From assembly GCA_014706295.1 (NCBI GenBank), contig JACSVZ010000016.1, positions 154,218 through 218,217 on the forward strand: 64,000 bases of DNA, in the 5' to 3' direction. The DNA comes from Lycocorax pyrrhopterus obiensis (taxonomy: Eukaryota > Chordata > Aves > Passeriformes > Paradisaeidae). Position 1 is the first letter of the stretch. Every line of letters starts with the position of its first letter. The position numbers were made by a program, and so were the translations under genes. A model generated the notes under the pieces. It was given only the letters and a program-made list of their open reading frames with translations. It did not search any database and was not told the DNA's origin. Positions 32,882-44,400 of the stretch are shown here, piece by piece.

Positions 32882-33859
32882 ATGAGACCAGTTGAGGAAA
32901 TGAAGCTGGGAAACCAAATCGTCACTATTCACTTCTTACTTTTGGGGTTTGCCTTCCATGGCAAGACGCAGGTCCTGTTTTTCACACTGATTTCCATTGA
33001 GTTTGTGGCCATCTTGATAGGGAACTCTCTAACTGTTTTGATCACAACCACTGACTCTGTCCTACACGTGCCCATGTGAACCTTGCCTTGGCAGAGATCT
33101 GCTACAGGCTGAGCATTATCCCCAAGATGCTCATGATTCTGCTGGTGAAGGAAAAAATTATTTCCTTCAGAGCTTGTGCATTGTGAGTTGCAGCTCAGGT
33201 GAGTTATCCTTTTTGTCACTTGTGAGTATTTCCTCTTGGGTGCAATGGCTTGTGACTGGCAAGTGGCAATATGTCATCCTTTGCAATTTGCCACCACGAT
33301 GAATAGGGATCGCTGTGTCAGGGTGACCCTTGGGTCTTGGCTGTCTGGTGCCCCTGTGGCCCTGGGCTTCACCACATGGTTGTTCTCCCTGCCCTTCTGC
33401 GGGAGAAACATGGTCAATCATTTCTTTTGTGATGTTTTCCCTGTGTTAAAGTTGCTGTGTGCAGACACAGCCTTGTTTGAGCTACTGATTTTTATTGCTG
33501 TTGTCATAATAGTGATGATTCCTTTTTCTCTGATAGCCGTCTCTTACCTTCGCATTATCCGTGCTGTTCTTCAGATACCATCAGCTGTGGGCCAGAGACA
33601 ACCCTCTTCCACGTGTGCAGCTCACCTGCTGGTGGTGGCTCTTTTCTACAGCACAGCTGGCATCATCCACCTGCAACCCAAGGCCAGCCTCTTATCCAGC
33701 GTGAAGAAAATGGTTTCCCTGTCCTACACAGTTATCACCCCAATGCTCAACCCCATCATCTACAGCTTGAGGAATCAGGAATTCAAGCAAAACCTGAAGA
33801 GATGCACTGATGAGTGGTTCCTTAGGAAGCAGGTGGCTGTTTTTTCACTGTCCAGGTGA
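32882..33859 (+). pseudogene. olfactory receptor pseudogene
   Basis: Near full-length class II olfactory receptor relic. The N-terminus and TM1 include the intact GNSL motif (IGNSLTVLI). The frame breaks at about 33076, where PM is followed directly by the remains of the TM2 sequence NLALAEIC, so about ten bases are gone. More shifts lie between 33170 and 33230. The TM3-end motif MAYDRYVAIC reads MACDWQVAIC. From 33236 the frame is open: FCDVFPVLKLLCAD in the second extracellular loop, SSTCAAHLLVV at TM6 (usually SSTCxSHL), and the TM7 motif PMLNPIIYSLRN. It is the second receptor relic after 22870. It cannot code for a working receptor. Confidence 0.88.
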
Positions 33860-34764
33860 TGGATTCCTTGTAGCTGCACAGAACATAAGAGTTCCCCTCC
33901 TAAAAGTTAAATGAATTTAAGAATTAAGTGAAATTCCTTTCAAAGAGACCTCTGCTATTTTAGCAATCCTTTGCTCTTAAATCCATAAAATATCTGACCT
34001 TTTTTTACTCAGCATGTTAGAATACAGTACAGCTGTACCTCTGACCTTGCAAACAAATAAGTAGACCTGAGTCAGTATAGGAACACTACAAAAGTGGATT
34101 ATAAAATTCTTATCCTCCCCCACCAATCATTATACTTTTATCTCCCTAAATATATAAAATCTCTGGCATGGGAATAAGAAGTTTGTTTTCCTCTCTGTCA
34201 AAGCAAAAGAGATAACCCGAAATTCCTTCCATCACCATCTCCACCCCCAAAAAGCCCTCAAAAAACTCAGTAATGGGTTTAGAAACAAGCTGAAACTTTA
34301 TGATTGGAGGGAAGAAGATGTGTCTCCTGGAGTGTCCTTCCTACTGATGTGAGAGACTGGGTCCAAGTCTAGACTTAATCCCATTTTTTTTCCTCTCAGA
34401 GCAAATACTTCTTTCACAAACTAGTAACTTGCTCAGTTCAAACTGGAAAAGGTAAAGTGAAGCATTGCCAGATACCTGCAGTAGCTTTGTTCAATTTTTA
34501 CCCCTGTCATGTAGACCAAAAGCAAGCTGTGGGAGGGGACTGTTCATAACTCACTGAACCTGATATTTCTGACTGATCCTTCTCCTGGCTTGCCAGATGG
34601 AGAGTTCATGAAAGCAAAATGTGACTTGTATCTGAGCAGCATTTTCTCTTCCAGTTTGTGTGATTAAAACCTAATTTACTGTCTCTTAGACTAGAAGTAA
34701 TAAAGACACCCTACTACAAACACAAAAAGAAAATATGTATTTTCTGTGTATTGGGTATCTTCAC

Positions 34765-35268
34765 AGGGTGAAGTTTTGGTAGGTGGGACCAGCAGCTCAT
34801 GAAAATATCACATTAGAGCAGGTTCATCCTGAAGGATTGCAGACCCATAGGGGACCCGCACTGGAGCAGGAGGGGGAAAATGTGGAGGAAGGAGCTGCAG
34901 AGGCAAACTGTTATGAACCAACTGCAACCCCCCATTCCTCTTACCCCATGAACAGCCTGGGGCTGGGAGGAGGTAGAAGATTTGGGACTGAAGGAGTGAA
35001 GTTGAACCTGGGAAGAATAAGGAGGGTTGGGGGAAGGTGTTTCAGTTGTGTCTTTATTTTTCACCATCCAATCTATTTCGATTGGCAAGGAAGTAAGTTA
35101 ATTTTTCCCCAAGTCAGTGGGGTTTACCTGTGATGGTCAATGATGTCCCTGTCTTTCTGTTGATCCATGAGATTTTTCATTTTATTCCCCTGTCCTGTCC
35201 TCTTGAGGAGGGGACATCAGAGAATGGCTGGGCAAGAGTCCATCTGCTGTACAAGGTCAACCTACCAA
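34765..35268 (+). mobile_element. ERVL-type LTR fragment, copy C
   Basis: Carries TCATCCTGAAGGATTGCAG, GCACTGGAGCAGGAGGGGG, CTTTATTTTTCACCATCC, GATTGGCAAGGAAGTAAG and a GGTCAACCTACCA end. It is nearly identical to copy A over about 34900-35120 but does not continue into the non-LTR part of the inverted repeat. The short frames in it are not genes. 33860-34764 and 35269-35821 show no gene. Confidence 0.75.
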
Positions 35269-35821
35269 AGTAGTAAAAGTTACAAGGGTTGGTAAGAGAG
35301 GATTTTGGAAATAAGAAGCAGACAAAATGGGAAATAAAAATAAAGATATGGGGTGGGAGGATTTAGTGTGGGGTAGGTATATGGAAAGGCTTGAGCAAGC
35401 TACAGAAATGAAAGGTGTGACTGGGATGGTCTGAGGATACTTCGATGTATCAGCTAATGTTGGACCTGAGCATGAATCCAGAGGTTATGGAATAAGAGCT
35501 GGAGATTTCAGAGGGTATGGAATAAGAGCTGCAGATTGTACTGTGCCTGGCTGGCATGATGTCAACTCTCTTCAGAGCCACCCTGATGGTGTGTGCTTTT
35601 CATTTGTGGCTCAAACACTATTCATAAAACACAAACATTTTTTCTATTGCTGAACAGAGAGCTGGTACAGAGGCATGTTTTTCTCTCCAGTTCCAAGCCC
35701 CACGAAGACCAGTAGGCTGAGGCGGGGGACATAGTCAGGACAGCTGACCCAAACTGCCCAAGGGGATATTCCATACCATATGATATTTTGCTCAGCAATA
35801 AAAGCTCCTGGAATGGAGGAG

Positions 35822-36479
35822 TGTCACGATCCACTCGAGACGAGTGGGGGTCGTGATGGTTCGTTACCAGAATCTCAGAGTGCAAAAGAAACACCAACGG
35901 GGAGAAGTGTAAGTTTCAATCAGCACAGTGTATTTTATTGCGTACCAACGCGGTGTAATTGCGATAGAGAGGGAGAGAGATGTAAGGAAACAAAGGACAG
36001 AGGGAGAGACAAGGGGGGGTTATAGCTACCAACGGCCAGACGGAGTCCTCTTGATCCGTCGTCTTCCGTGGGGGGATCCCAACTGGGGTCTTCTCAGAGA
36101 GTCCTTTAATAGTCTTTTTGGAAGCGAGTGGCAGCCGGCCAACAGGTGAGGCAAGCCTTTTCGAAGCGAGGGGCAGCTAGCCGAGAAGTGGGGGAGCAAG
36201 TCCCATTGTTTCGGGTTAACGGCACAGAACAGGTAACAGCATGGTCCTTGGTCTGGTAACAGCAGGGTCGACACGTCTCCTTGCCCACTGTACTCAGGCA
36301 CGTACACCGGCTCCGACATGTCTCGTGCTGTTCCTATTGTGATGGCAGCAGGACCAACACAGCTGTGTTTGGCTAGCTTTCCACCTCAGCCAGGCCCAGG
36401 CTCAGCATCTCGCTTTCGGCAGATGATCGTGAAGCAGATGAAGGGTCCTCGGGGAAGGGTCTTCGGACCGTCCCTTACA
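35822..36479 (-). mobile_element. solo LTR (658 bp) with perfect 5-bp TSD
   Basis: The minus strand starts TGTAAGGGACGG and ends GGATCGTGACA. The target duplication AGGAG is at 35817-35821 and 36480-36484. An AATAAA on the minus strand near 35935 sits just upstream of the 3' end. The terminal 35 bp form an imperfect hairpin (CACGATCCACTCG with CGAGTGGGGGTCGTG). No internal retroviral sequence is present. 36485-37054 has no recognised feature. Confidence 0.88.
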
Positions 36480-37054
36480 AGGAGTAAGAGGGCATGTTCA
36501 TGGTTAAGGTGTTTGTCTTCACAAGCCACAGTTAGACATGCTGAGCCACTGCTTCCTAGGAAGAGGCTGCACATCACCTCTGGATGGGAAACAGTGAATT
36601 AATTCTGTTTTTTGTTAGTGTGTACAGCTCTTGCTCTTCTTATTAAACTGCCATTACCTTGACCCATGATTCTTTTCACTCCCCTTTGATTTTCTCCCCA
36701 GGGAAGAGGGGCTTAGGAAGAGGTAAGATGTTTATACTGTTGCAGGCAGCTTAAGATTAAACTGTGTCACTTTGCATTTTGCAATTAACCCACTTCCTCA
36801 TACAAGCAGTTTTCCATTTTTACTTCTGTGTTAAGTAAATACCTTACTCTTGTATAAACATGTCACCAGCTGACATATAAAAAAGATCCTAAAGATCCAG
36901 TTTGCAGTTTTATACTGATGGAACCTGAAGTTACAACTTCCCACACCTCCTGACACTGGTTTTCTTTGGACAGTGTGAATTTGTCTCCCAGACATTGGCA
37001 GTAGTTGTGGGCAATTGAACAAAACTAGCAAAGGCCATATAGAAATAGCCTATA

Positions 37055-37950
37055 TGGTGAATAAATTAAGCATCTTATTAAGGACATGTGGAAGGGCAGT
37101 GCCTGCTCCTTCAGGGTACCTGGTCAAGGACCTTTTTCAGTATGGCAAAGGGAGATAGGAAAGGGAGAAAGCAGTGGACAAGAATGTACAGGAACACAAA
37201 TCTGACTGTCAAATTATAAGGGAGACAGTGAGGAGAACCAAACCTGGGCTATCAATAATGTAGTGAAGGGACAATAGGGAGGAACAAAGGGAGGGTAGAC
37301 AGAAGAAAGTATAAAATGTCAGGCTGAGCCTGGTGCCTCATCCCCACAGTCATTCTCATCATCTTACATCTTACTAAATCTTTGCTCAGCTACTGGTGGG
37401 ACCTGTGTGCTTGTGAGTGAAAACTGGTATCAGCTACTGGAGAAAGACAGGGAGTATAGACACCCTACAGCCCGTGGTGTCAGCTACTGGAGCAAGTGGG
37501 GCCACAGTGTCACCTACTACAACAGGTGGTGGGAATGGAGTGAGACCCAAAGACCAGCTGGGGGACTTGTAAGAGTGAAGCCAGTGAGGGCCACACCATG
37601 ACCACACCAGAAGCCAAATGTCTGTACCTTCTCTAGTGCTGGTGTGCATGGACTGTGAGTGTGTATTCACCAGCAAACTTCAAGCTGGACACACAGGGGT
37701 CTTGGGTTCAGATTCAGGTATGCTGACAGGACACCTGGTGGATGGTCGAGTCCAATATGCCCAAGGGGAGTTGGGAATGTGCAGTGTCTGTGGGACGAAT
37801 GCAAGTGTGTGTGTGCTGGCTAGTGAGCACTGAGCTACACCAGCTGGACAGCAGGGGATCCATGGAGCTGGTGAGGGGGTTTGGGACCTGGGCAGGGATG
37901 CCAGGTGGGCAGAAGGACCATGTTGGTACTTGAGGAATCTGCAAATGCCT
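37055..37950 (+). mobile_element. LTR-like element (right end uncertain)
   Basis: The start TGGTGAATAAATTAAGCATC...ATTAAGGAC matches the start of the element at 38667. A TATA-like GTATAAAATG is at 37309, followed by a leader. The Trp/Tyr-rich 64-codon frame at 37407-37601 is not recognised. No target duplication was identified. Confidence 0.45.
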
Positions 37951-38127
37951 GCAAGTTTGTGAAGCCAGGGGGTGTTGTGTCTGTGCTTTCTCTGCTGAAC
38001 TTCTGCCTCTACCAGCGGAAGAGGAGGAAGAGGACTTGGCTGTTCCTATGTTTCCTGTGAGGTGCTGTTGAAGGCAGCACCTCATCAGTGGCCATCTATG
38101 ACTGGCTGCATCAGGGTTTCAACTCAG

Positions 38128-38258
38128 GGTCACTGGAGTCGTAGGACAGGAACTCCGCAGAGAAGCCCATGTCTGTGTAGGACTGGTCCGAGTGGAACCG
38201 TACCTCGATTTTGTTGGTGGTACTGGCCACCCCAAACTGGGACTGCTCCCCAGAGTAC
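38128..38258 (-). pseudogene. isolated matriptase (ST14)-like CUB-domain exon
   Basis: On the minus strand, after a good acceptor (CTCTCCCTGCAG), 131 bp encode the end of a CUB domain closely matching CUB2 of matriptase: SQFGVAS, then NKIEVRFHSDQSYTDMGFSA and FLSYDSSDP. The exon ends in the phase expected before the LDL-receptor repeats, but the donor reads CTGAGT in place of GTGAGT, and the conserved Cys in YCGE is Ser. No LDLa, protease or first-CUB exon is seen nearby on either side. It is best read as a decayed exon copy from an ST14-type gene. A tandem paralogue with distant exons is less likely. Confidence 0.75.
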
Positions 38259-38666
38259 CTGCAGGGAGAGAGCAAAGGGGAGTTGAAGGGCTGTAGGTCA
38301 GCACCAAAAAAAAACTCCTTCCATCCCTGACCTCCCTCCACACCCTAGGCAGCTAAAGGGGCAGGAGAGGAGAGAGCAGATCTTAGAAAATCCAGGGTCC
38401 AGCCCAAGAAGTTAAATACTTAAGCATCACCTAGACTCAAGGAATTCAACAAATTCCAGAGAAACTTTGAGGTTAAAGTCCTACCAACTAACAATAAGGT
38501 CTTCTTCCACGTTATCTTGTTGACGTGCACAACAGAGGACCAAATATGGTAGGCCTTAGACACAGCTTTGGTCCCTGACACACTCTGCCATCTGTAGCTG
38601 CTGCTTTTCATGTCTTTAGAGAGGTGCAAAAGAACTTTCAAGGAAAGGCGTTGTCAGAGACTGAAA

Positions 38667-39597
38667 TGTTAAAATTTATGGCTTAAGCATCTTCATTAAG
38701 GACTTTTGCCTATAATAGCAAAACTGTACAAAAGCTGCAGAGAAAACCACCAAAACCCTGAATGGGGCCCTGGACTACTTGTTGATGGAGATAAGATAAA
38801 GTAACTCAAGTCTGGGCTGGGGGAGAAGAATACATTCACAGAGGGATCAAGCTTAGCATCTTCGGGGTGGAGACCACAGCCCCGGGGCTATTAGCTGCCA
38901 GGCTCGAACAGACCCTCACACCAAAGGGGGGGGGCGGAGGAGAGGTTTTGGATGTGTAGTGAAAAAGCCCCTTATCTGAGGTAGGGGAACACCCATCATC
39001 CACTATGCAGACTAGATGCAGGGACTCCTTCACCCTGGGAAAAGCCACATTCATGTGAAGGAGAGCAGAGGGGGTGTCATGGCCCATCAAAGGCCCACCC
39101 CAAAAGGGTCCCCAGACCCTGCATCAGAGCACTGCAACATGATGCAGTAGACCCACAGTGCCAAACTTGGTCTCCCCAGGGAGGCATGTGGGTGTTCTCA
39201 CTTGGCCCAAACGTATATTAATCCATTGGATTCTATACTTTTTGGCATGGGGACCTTCACCACCAAGAAGACCAGATGGAGGGGAGCAACGAGAAGTCAT
39301 TGGGACCCTCTGAAGGGTGATATGTTTCTACTTAACCCCGTCACTCTCCCTATACCCCATCCATGCATGCCTCTTTTTCTCTTTTTCTTTTTCTTTTTCT
39401 TTTTCTTTTTCTTTTTCTTTTTCTTTGCCTCTTTTAATATTAAATAAAATATATCAAGTTTTTTGGCACCAACATCTAATCTCGTTTGGTTTTAATTATG
39501 CTTTTTGGGTATATGTTGAACCTTTCTGGGTTTGATCTGTTTTATTCACAGAGACTTAGTTTTCTTTACTCTTCTGTGTTTAAACCGGTTCGTAACA
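38667..39597 (+). mobile_element. LTR-like element
   Basis: TG...CA limits (TGTTAAAATTTATGG to CGGTTCGTAACA, 931 bp). A TATA-like CGTATATTAATCC is near 39210, and a TTAAATAAAATAT polyadenylation region is near 39440, in correct order on the plus strand. The start is shared with 37055. No matching target duplication was found, so the boundaries are tentative. Confidence 0.5.
39381..39426 (+). repeat. (CTTTTT)n microsatellite
   Basis: About seven to eight uninterrupted hexamers, within the LTR-like element upstream of its polyadenylation region. Confidence 0.9.
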
Positions 39598-40639
39598 GGC
39601 ATATTTGCTTGAAGAGGAACAGGGAAAGCTGTCAGACAAGGGGTCTCTGGGGGGGGGGGACGGTTATGTCTCTGCTCCAGCTGTGCTTCGTGAAATGACT
39701 GAGAGAGCTCAGCAGTAACGAGTGGTGACAGTTCTTGGTTTTAACAGCTGGAAAGAAGATTGTGTCACATTCAAAATGTAGATCAGTAAGAAAAAGATGG
39801 TATTTGAGATTGATACAATTTACAGAAGCCCGCCCGGATGTAGGAGGCAAGAGGAATGGCTGTGGTGATGGCCCAGTAGCTGGGAGGTTGCTCAAGGCTG
39901 AGCGCTGCCCTGTGCTGTGCTCCTCTCAGCACCCTTGGAAACACCTGGACTCTCCTGTGCACATCCAATCCTACTAATCTCTGCTTCTCTCTAAAGGAGA
40001 ACTGCAAGGGTAGAGAGATGTATTGGCACTCAGAAACTGTTACAAGAGGGACTAGGGATGCAGAGAATGACTAAGAGCTTGTCTATTACTGTGCGCTCAG
40101 CCAAATCTGTTAAATTGTTCTTATTAGTAGTATCTATTACTCTTTCTTCAACTGAACATTAAACCAAAATAAAACCATCTAACTCAATTCTTCACCCTGG
40201 TTTAAGTAAGAAATAAAACCACCAGATGCCAATTTAACTTGTACGATTTTAAATGTTTACTGTAGGGCTGAAAAATGAGATTGTTTGGACACCAGAAAAC
40301 ACAGAGAGCACAGATGGAGTTTCTATCATCACTCTCAAGATGCAACAATACACGTAGCAATGGTGAGTCACAGCATACCAGGTTATCTCACAAGATTAAA
40401 ACAAAGTTCGAAATTGCTTTTGGGCAGAAGCTTCCTAGGACATTTGGTGGACCACTTTACGTCAGAGAACGGTTGACCATGGGCAAGAAGGGATTACATG
40501 TTATCAAAAACGTCGCGCTTGGAGGGGCCCTCCTTGGGGAGTGCGGTCCCTCATCCTTCAGCAGTAATGGTTGCCATGACCGCTTCCTAGAAGCCTTCCA
40601 GACGTGTCTTCTGGACCCTAAGGGTAAAACGCCGGGAAG

Positions 40640-41420
40640 CCCCTTCCCCTTGCCGCGGGGGTGTGTGCAGGGATGAGCAGCCCGCGGAACAGGCTGGAAG
40701 CGCGGCTGCTTTGATCGCAGGAACAAAATCACGTCAGTGCGGTGTATGTCACTGCGCACCAGGTAGCGGCTCGGCCAGCGCTGCCCCCTCCAGCCAACAC
40801 TCATAGTGGCTGCAATGTGTTTACTACCAGATGGGGCGAAGCAGCTTCGGCGGCGGGGCAGGGGCAAGGGCAGAGGCAGGGGCAGGCGCCGTGCCTCATG
40901 TGCCTCCTCCCCCTCTCTCCCTTCTTTCTCCCCCTCCGCCCTCCTTCCGCTCTGTCGCCTCGTTATTTCTTTCCCTTTATAGGAAAAGTATGTGCAGGTC
41001 CGGGGGGGCTGCCCTGAGTCACCGCGGGCTGCGGTGCCCGCCCACGCCCAAGGGGCCGGGGCCGCCGCCGGGGCGGGGCGGGGTCAGCGCTGTCGGCCGG
41101 GGCCGCAGCCGCGGGGCCGAGCCGCCTGTCCTGCGCTGCAGCCCCTCGGCGGCAGCGTGGGGTCCGCCGCCATGACGGGCAGGTGAGGCCGGGCACACGG
41201 GAGCCGGGCGGGGGTCTGGGCCGTGCCAGCCTTCAGCGCCCTGGGCAGGCCGTGACGTGTCGGGAGCAGCTCCTTCTCGCCCTGGGTAACGCCGTAGGGG
41301 GGCTGGTTGGAAGGGTCGGGGGAGGGCGCTTTGCTGCTGTGAGACTCGGGCGGAGCGGGGCACGCTCCGGCCGGGGGTGCAAGCGCAGAGCTGCTCCGCT
41401 GTGCCTGAACCCTCACGGGG
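40640..41420. promoter_or_regulatory. CpG island at the LIMS2 5' end
   Basis: After AT-rich flanks, CpG becomes frequent from about 40640 and is densest at 40830-41210. There is no TATA box. It encloses the first coding exon of LIMS2 and probably its 5' UTR and promoter. Several open frames on both strands here come from GC-rich composition. 39600-40640 holds no feature I recognise. Confidence 0.75.
41172..41182 (+). CDS. LIMS2: LIMS2 coding exon 1 (11 coding bases)
   Basis: ATGACGGGCAG, then a GTGAGG donor. It joins to TAACATG of exon 2 to give M-T-G-S-N-M, exactly the LIMS2 N-terminus. The start context GCCGCCATGA is a strong Kozak site. An internal ATG in exon 2 (55476) could start a slightly shorter form. 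Confidence 0.88.
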
Positions 41421-44400
41421 ACACAGCGGAGGGCAGACCGGAGGCAGAACTGGGCGGAAGCAGCTGTAGATGTGAGCAGTGCCTGCTTAGCAGCCGGGCT
41501 CTCTGTGGCCGCATGGCGTGACCCAGGCTGGCAGCCTGCGCCCAGTGTGCCTCGCACCGCTGCCCCGTCGGGCCCTTCTCACTGGTCTACACGCAGCCCT
41601 TCTGCCCACAGATTCACTCTCCTCTTCTTCGAGCTGGCCTTGGAGTTAACATGTTCCAGGAGCTGTTTAAATCTGGAGCTTGATTCTCCTCTCATGCTAT
41701 CTGACAGTGGAGAACACTGTAAAGCAACTTAATTGACAGCTGTGAATGAGGAGCGGGGAAGGCATTTACTGGCATTTTGCAAGGGTTTGCACAAGTGCTT
41801 TAATGTCACTTTTTTCTCCTATCTGTAAAATAAAACCCAGACGTTATAAAGCAGTTCGTAAAAATAAGCTTGCTTTTGTGAAATGTCTTGGAGATGAGAA
41901 GCGTGAAGAAGTAATAGTACAATTAGCAGGGTGCCCTTTTTAGGATACTCATCCTTATGAATCCTACTATCTTACTGTAGTTCTGAAGCATTGCTCTTCA
42001 TGATCAGGAATACTGAAATGGATCCAGAGCACTTTGTGTATAAGTATTCACTTTCCTTTTGTGTCAAGTTTTGATGTTTGTATTATGCAGCTTTTTACGA
42101 TTATTCAAAGAGGATCCTGATTAGTGAGTTGTTGGGTGTGAGAACCTGCTGAATAATTGTGTATGCTCATCTATGATTTGGGAATGTGTTATTTTTGGTC
42201 TCCGTGATGACAAATTGATGTTCGTGGATGATTGTACATGCTCAAAACTCTTCTGGGTTTTGCCTCATGTCTTTAATGGTCCCTTTTTTATTTTTTTGAC
42301 ATATGAAACAGATGTGTATTTACAAGTTTACGTTCATTTTCTTACAGCTGGAGGAAGACTCAAGAGCCTTAAATGTTCACAGGTCAAGGGTACCCATCCA
42401 GCTTTTAAATGGAGACAAGATGGGGAGGACTTGGCAAGAATTGTGGCTGTATGAACCCAGTTGATTTTATTCTTACAGAACTGTGGCATGGTACTGTTTA
42501 GAATGACAGGCTTGGGTGAAGTCACTCAGGAGGACAGTGGGAAATGCCGGTGGACAGTAATCCTTATTTTCTCTCCATGCTTCCACTGAAACTTGCCTGC
42601 TAAAGTGCAACACTATTCAGTGAGAAGCTCGGATGTGAAGTGTGAGCCTGGGTGGGCGGGTTCCAAGGTAGCTGAGACACTGCAAAGTATGCAGTTCCAA
42701 GTGATGCAGGACTTCTGTCTCCTTTTCCTTGGGTTTACTTCAGAGGGTTGTTAAAATGACCAGGCCTTGGGTTTAGCTTGTGAAAAATGAACACGGTTAT
42801 TATTTAATGTTTTCAGAAATGTTTGTCCTGGGAAGTTTGTCAGCTATGAATATTTCTAAAGTTATGTCTGCTGTCATTCCCAGGACAGGACAATTAACTG
42901 TTCTATCCAAGTTGTTTGTCACAGCTGTAACTCAGTTGACTGTTTCCTTGTTAATAGTATCATCCATTCAGGATAGTAGTTTCCCAGCAAAGCTTTACAG
43001 CGTCTGTGAAACATTGCACTGCTCAGCACTTTGCCTGGCCGATGCCATTGACTAGCACCGTGTTCAGTGTTGTTTTTCAGGCTGGAACAGATTCCTATGG
43101 CATATTGGAAAGAAGTCAGCATTGAGAATGTTCTTCCTTAGATGCAGCTACAGGTCGCTCTGCTGAGTGGTACCCAGATGTTGTTCCATGTTTGTTATTC
43201 TTCAAGTCTGCTGACGTTATGTGGTCAGATGTTCTCCAGCTTCTGAGACCTGGGGTTTTCAGGGTTCTGGGAGGAGATGAACTGCTTCACAGCTGGAGCA
43301 TCCCCACAATATCCATCAGTGGGAACCTTCCTGAGCCAGGAACGGGACATAAACGTGCCTTTGGTCTTGAAACTGTTAACACAGGGAATGACTGTGTTGT
43401 TTTACAGTATGCTAAAGTGAGGAAGATAGGAAAACATGAGGTGCTGAAACAGTATTCTTTTTCACTTCACCTTTCTTGTAAAGTAGAAATATGAAAGGAC
43501 TCTCTTCTAGGTGCTGTGATTACCGATGCATTATTAGTATTAAAATACATGAAAGATAACTCAATTTTCATCATGTTCTGTCTCATTTGGCTGCAGAGGG
43601 CATCTCCTGAATTTAAAAAACTGCAGTGATTTGATTTATTGATTTTTAGCATTAGGGATAAATATAACTCCAGGAAAAATAAGTGCACATCTTTCTTTTT
43701 GTGTACTCATAGAAAAAAATTACTAAAATTAGGTGACTATTTAGCAAATGAAATGCAAATCTTACACATATCACTAGTTACATTTTTACAATATGAGGAT
43801 TGTGTTTTGTTAGAGAAAACTGATAACTAGGTAATTGGATTTTAGAAATAGTATTTGTGACTGCCAGGTCTGGGCTGGGCTATTGGGGAAGTAAAGGAGG
43901 AGAACCACCTCCCTGACCTGCTGGTCACACTCTTTAGTTTTATGAGGTTACATGTTGTTTTAACTACATTTAAAAACGAATTGTATATAAGAGATAGTGT
44001 GTTAGATGTAAAACCGGTATGTTTCTCAGCAGTCTTTCTGTGTTTTTCAGTGTTGATAAATACAGTTGATGTGATTTTTGGAGCATTCAGGAGTTGACTA
44101 TGGTACTTCTTACCAATTAATAAGGGAAGACCGCTTCTATAATTGTATTTGATGTATTTAGTCCATCTGTTCATTTTGACTTTTGCCTTTTTGATGATTG
44201 TTGGAGTTTGCGGTGGGGTTGATTATTTTTGTTTGGTTGGCTGGGTTTTGTTGTTTTATTTTTGTCTGTCTTCATGATGGGCTTATTCCTAAGAAAGAGG
44301 ATCTGTGAATGACCAGTGAGCAAAATGTTGTCAAATGCCCAAAGTAGAAACTAAACAAGAATATAAGAAAGTTTCCTTTAAGACTTTGCTGCTGTGGTGT

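Noticed and set aside
37407..37601. Trp/Tyr-rich 64-codon frame
   Set aside because: It sits in an LTR-like leader and its repeats (SYWSKW) come from short direct DNA repeats (AGCTACTGG).
39735..40007. Possible exon upstream of LIMS2 (both strands open)
   Set aside because: No recognised protein similarity and no convincing splice-site pair.
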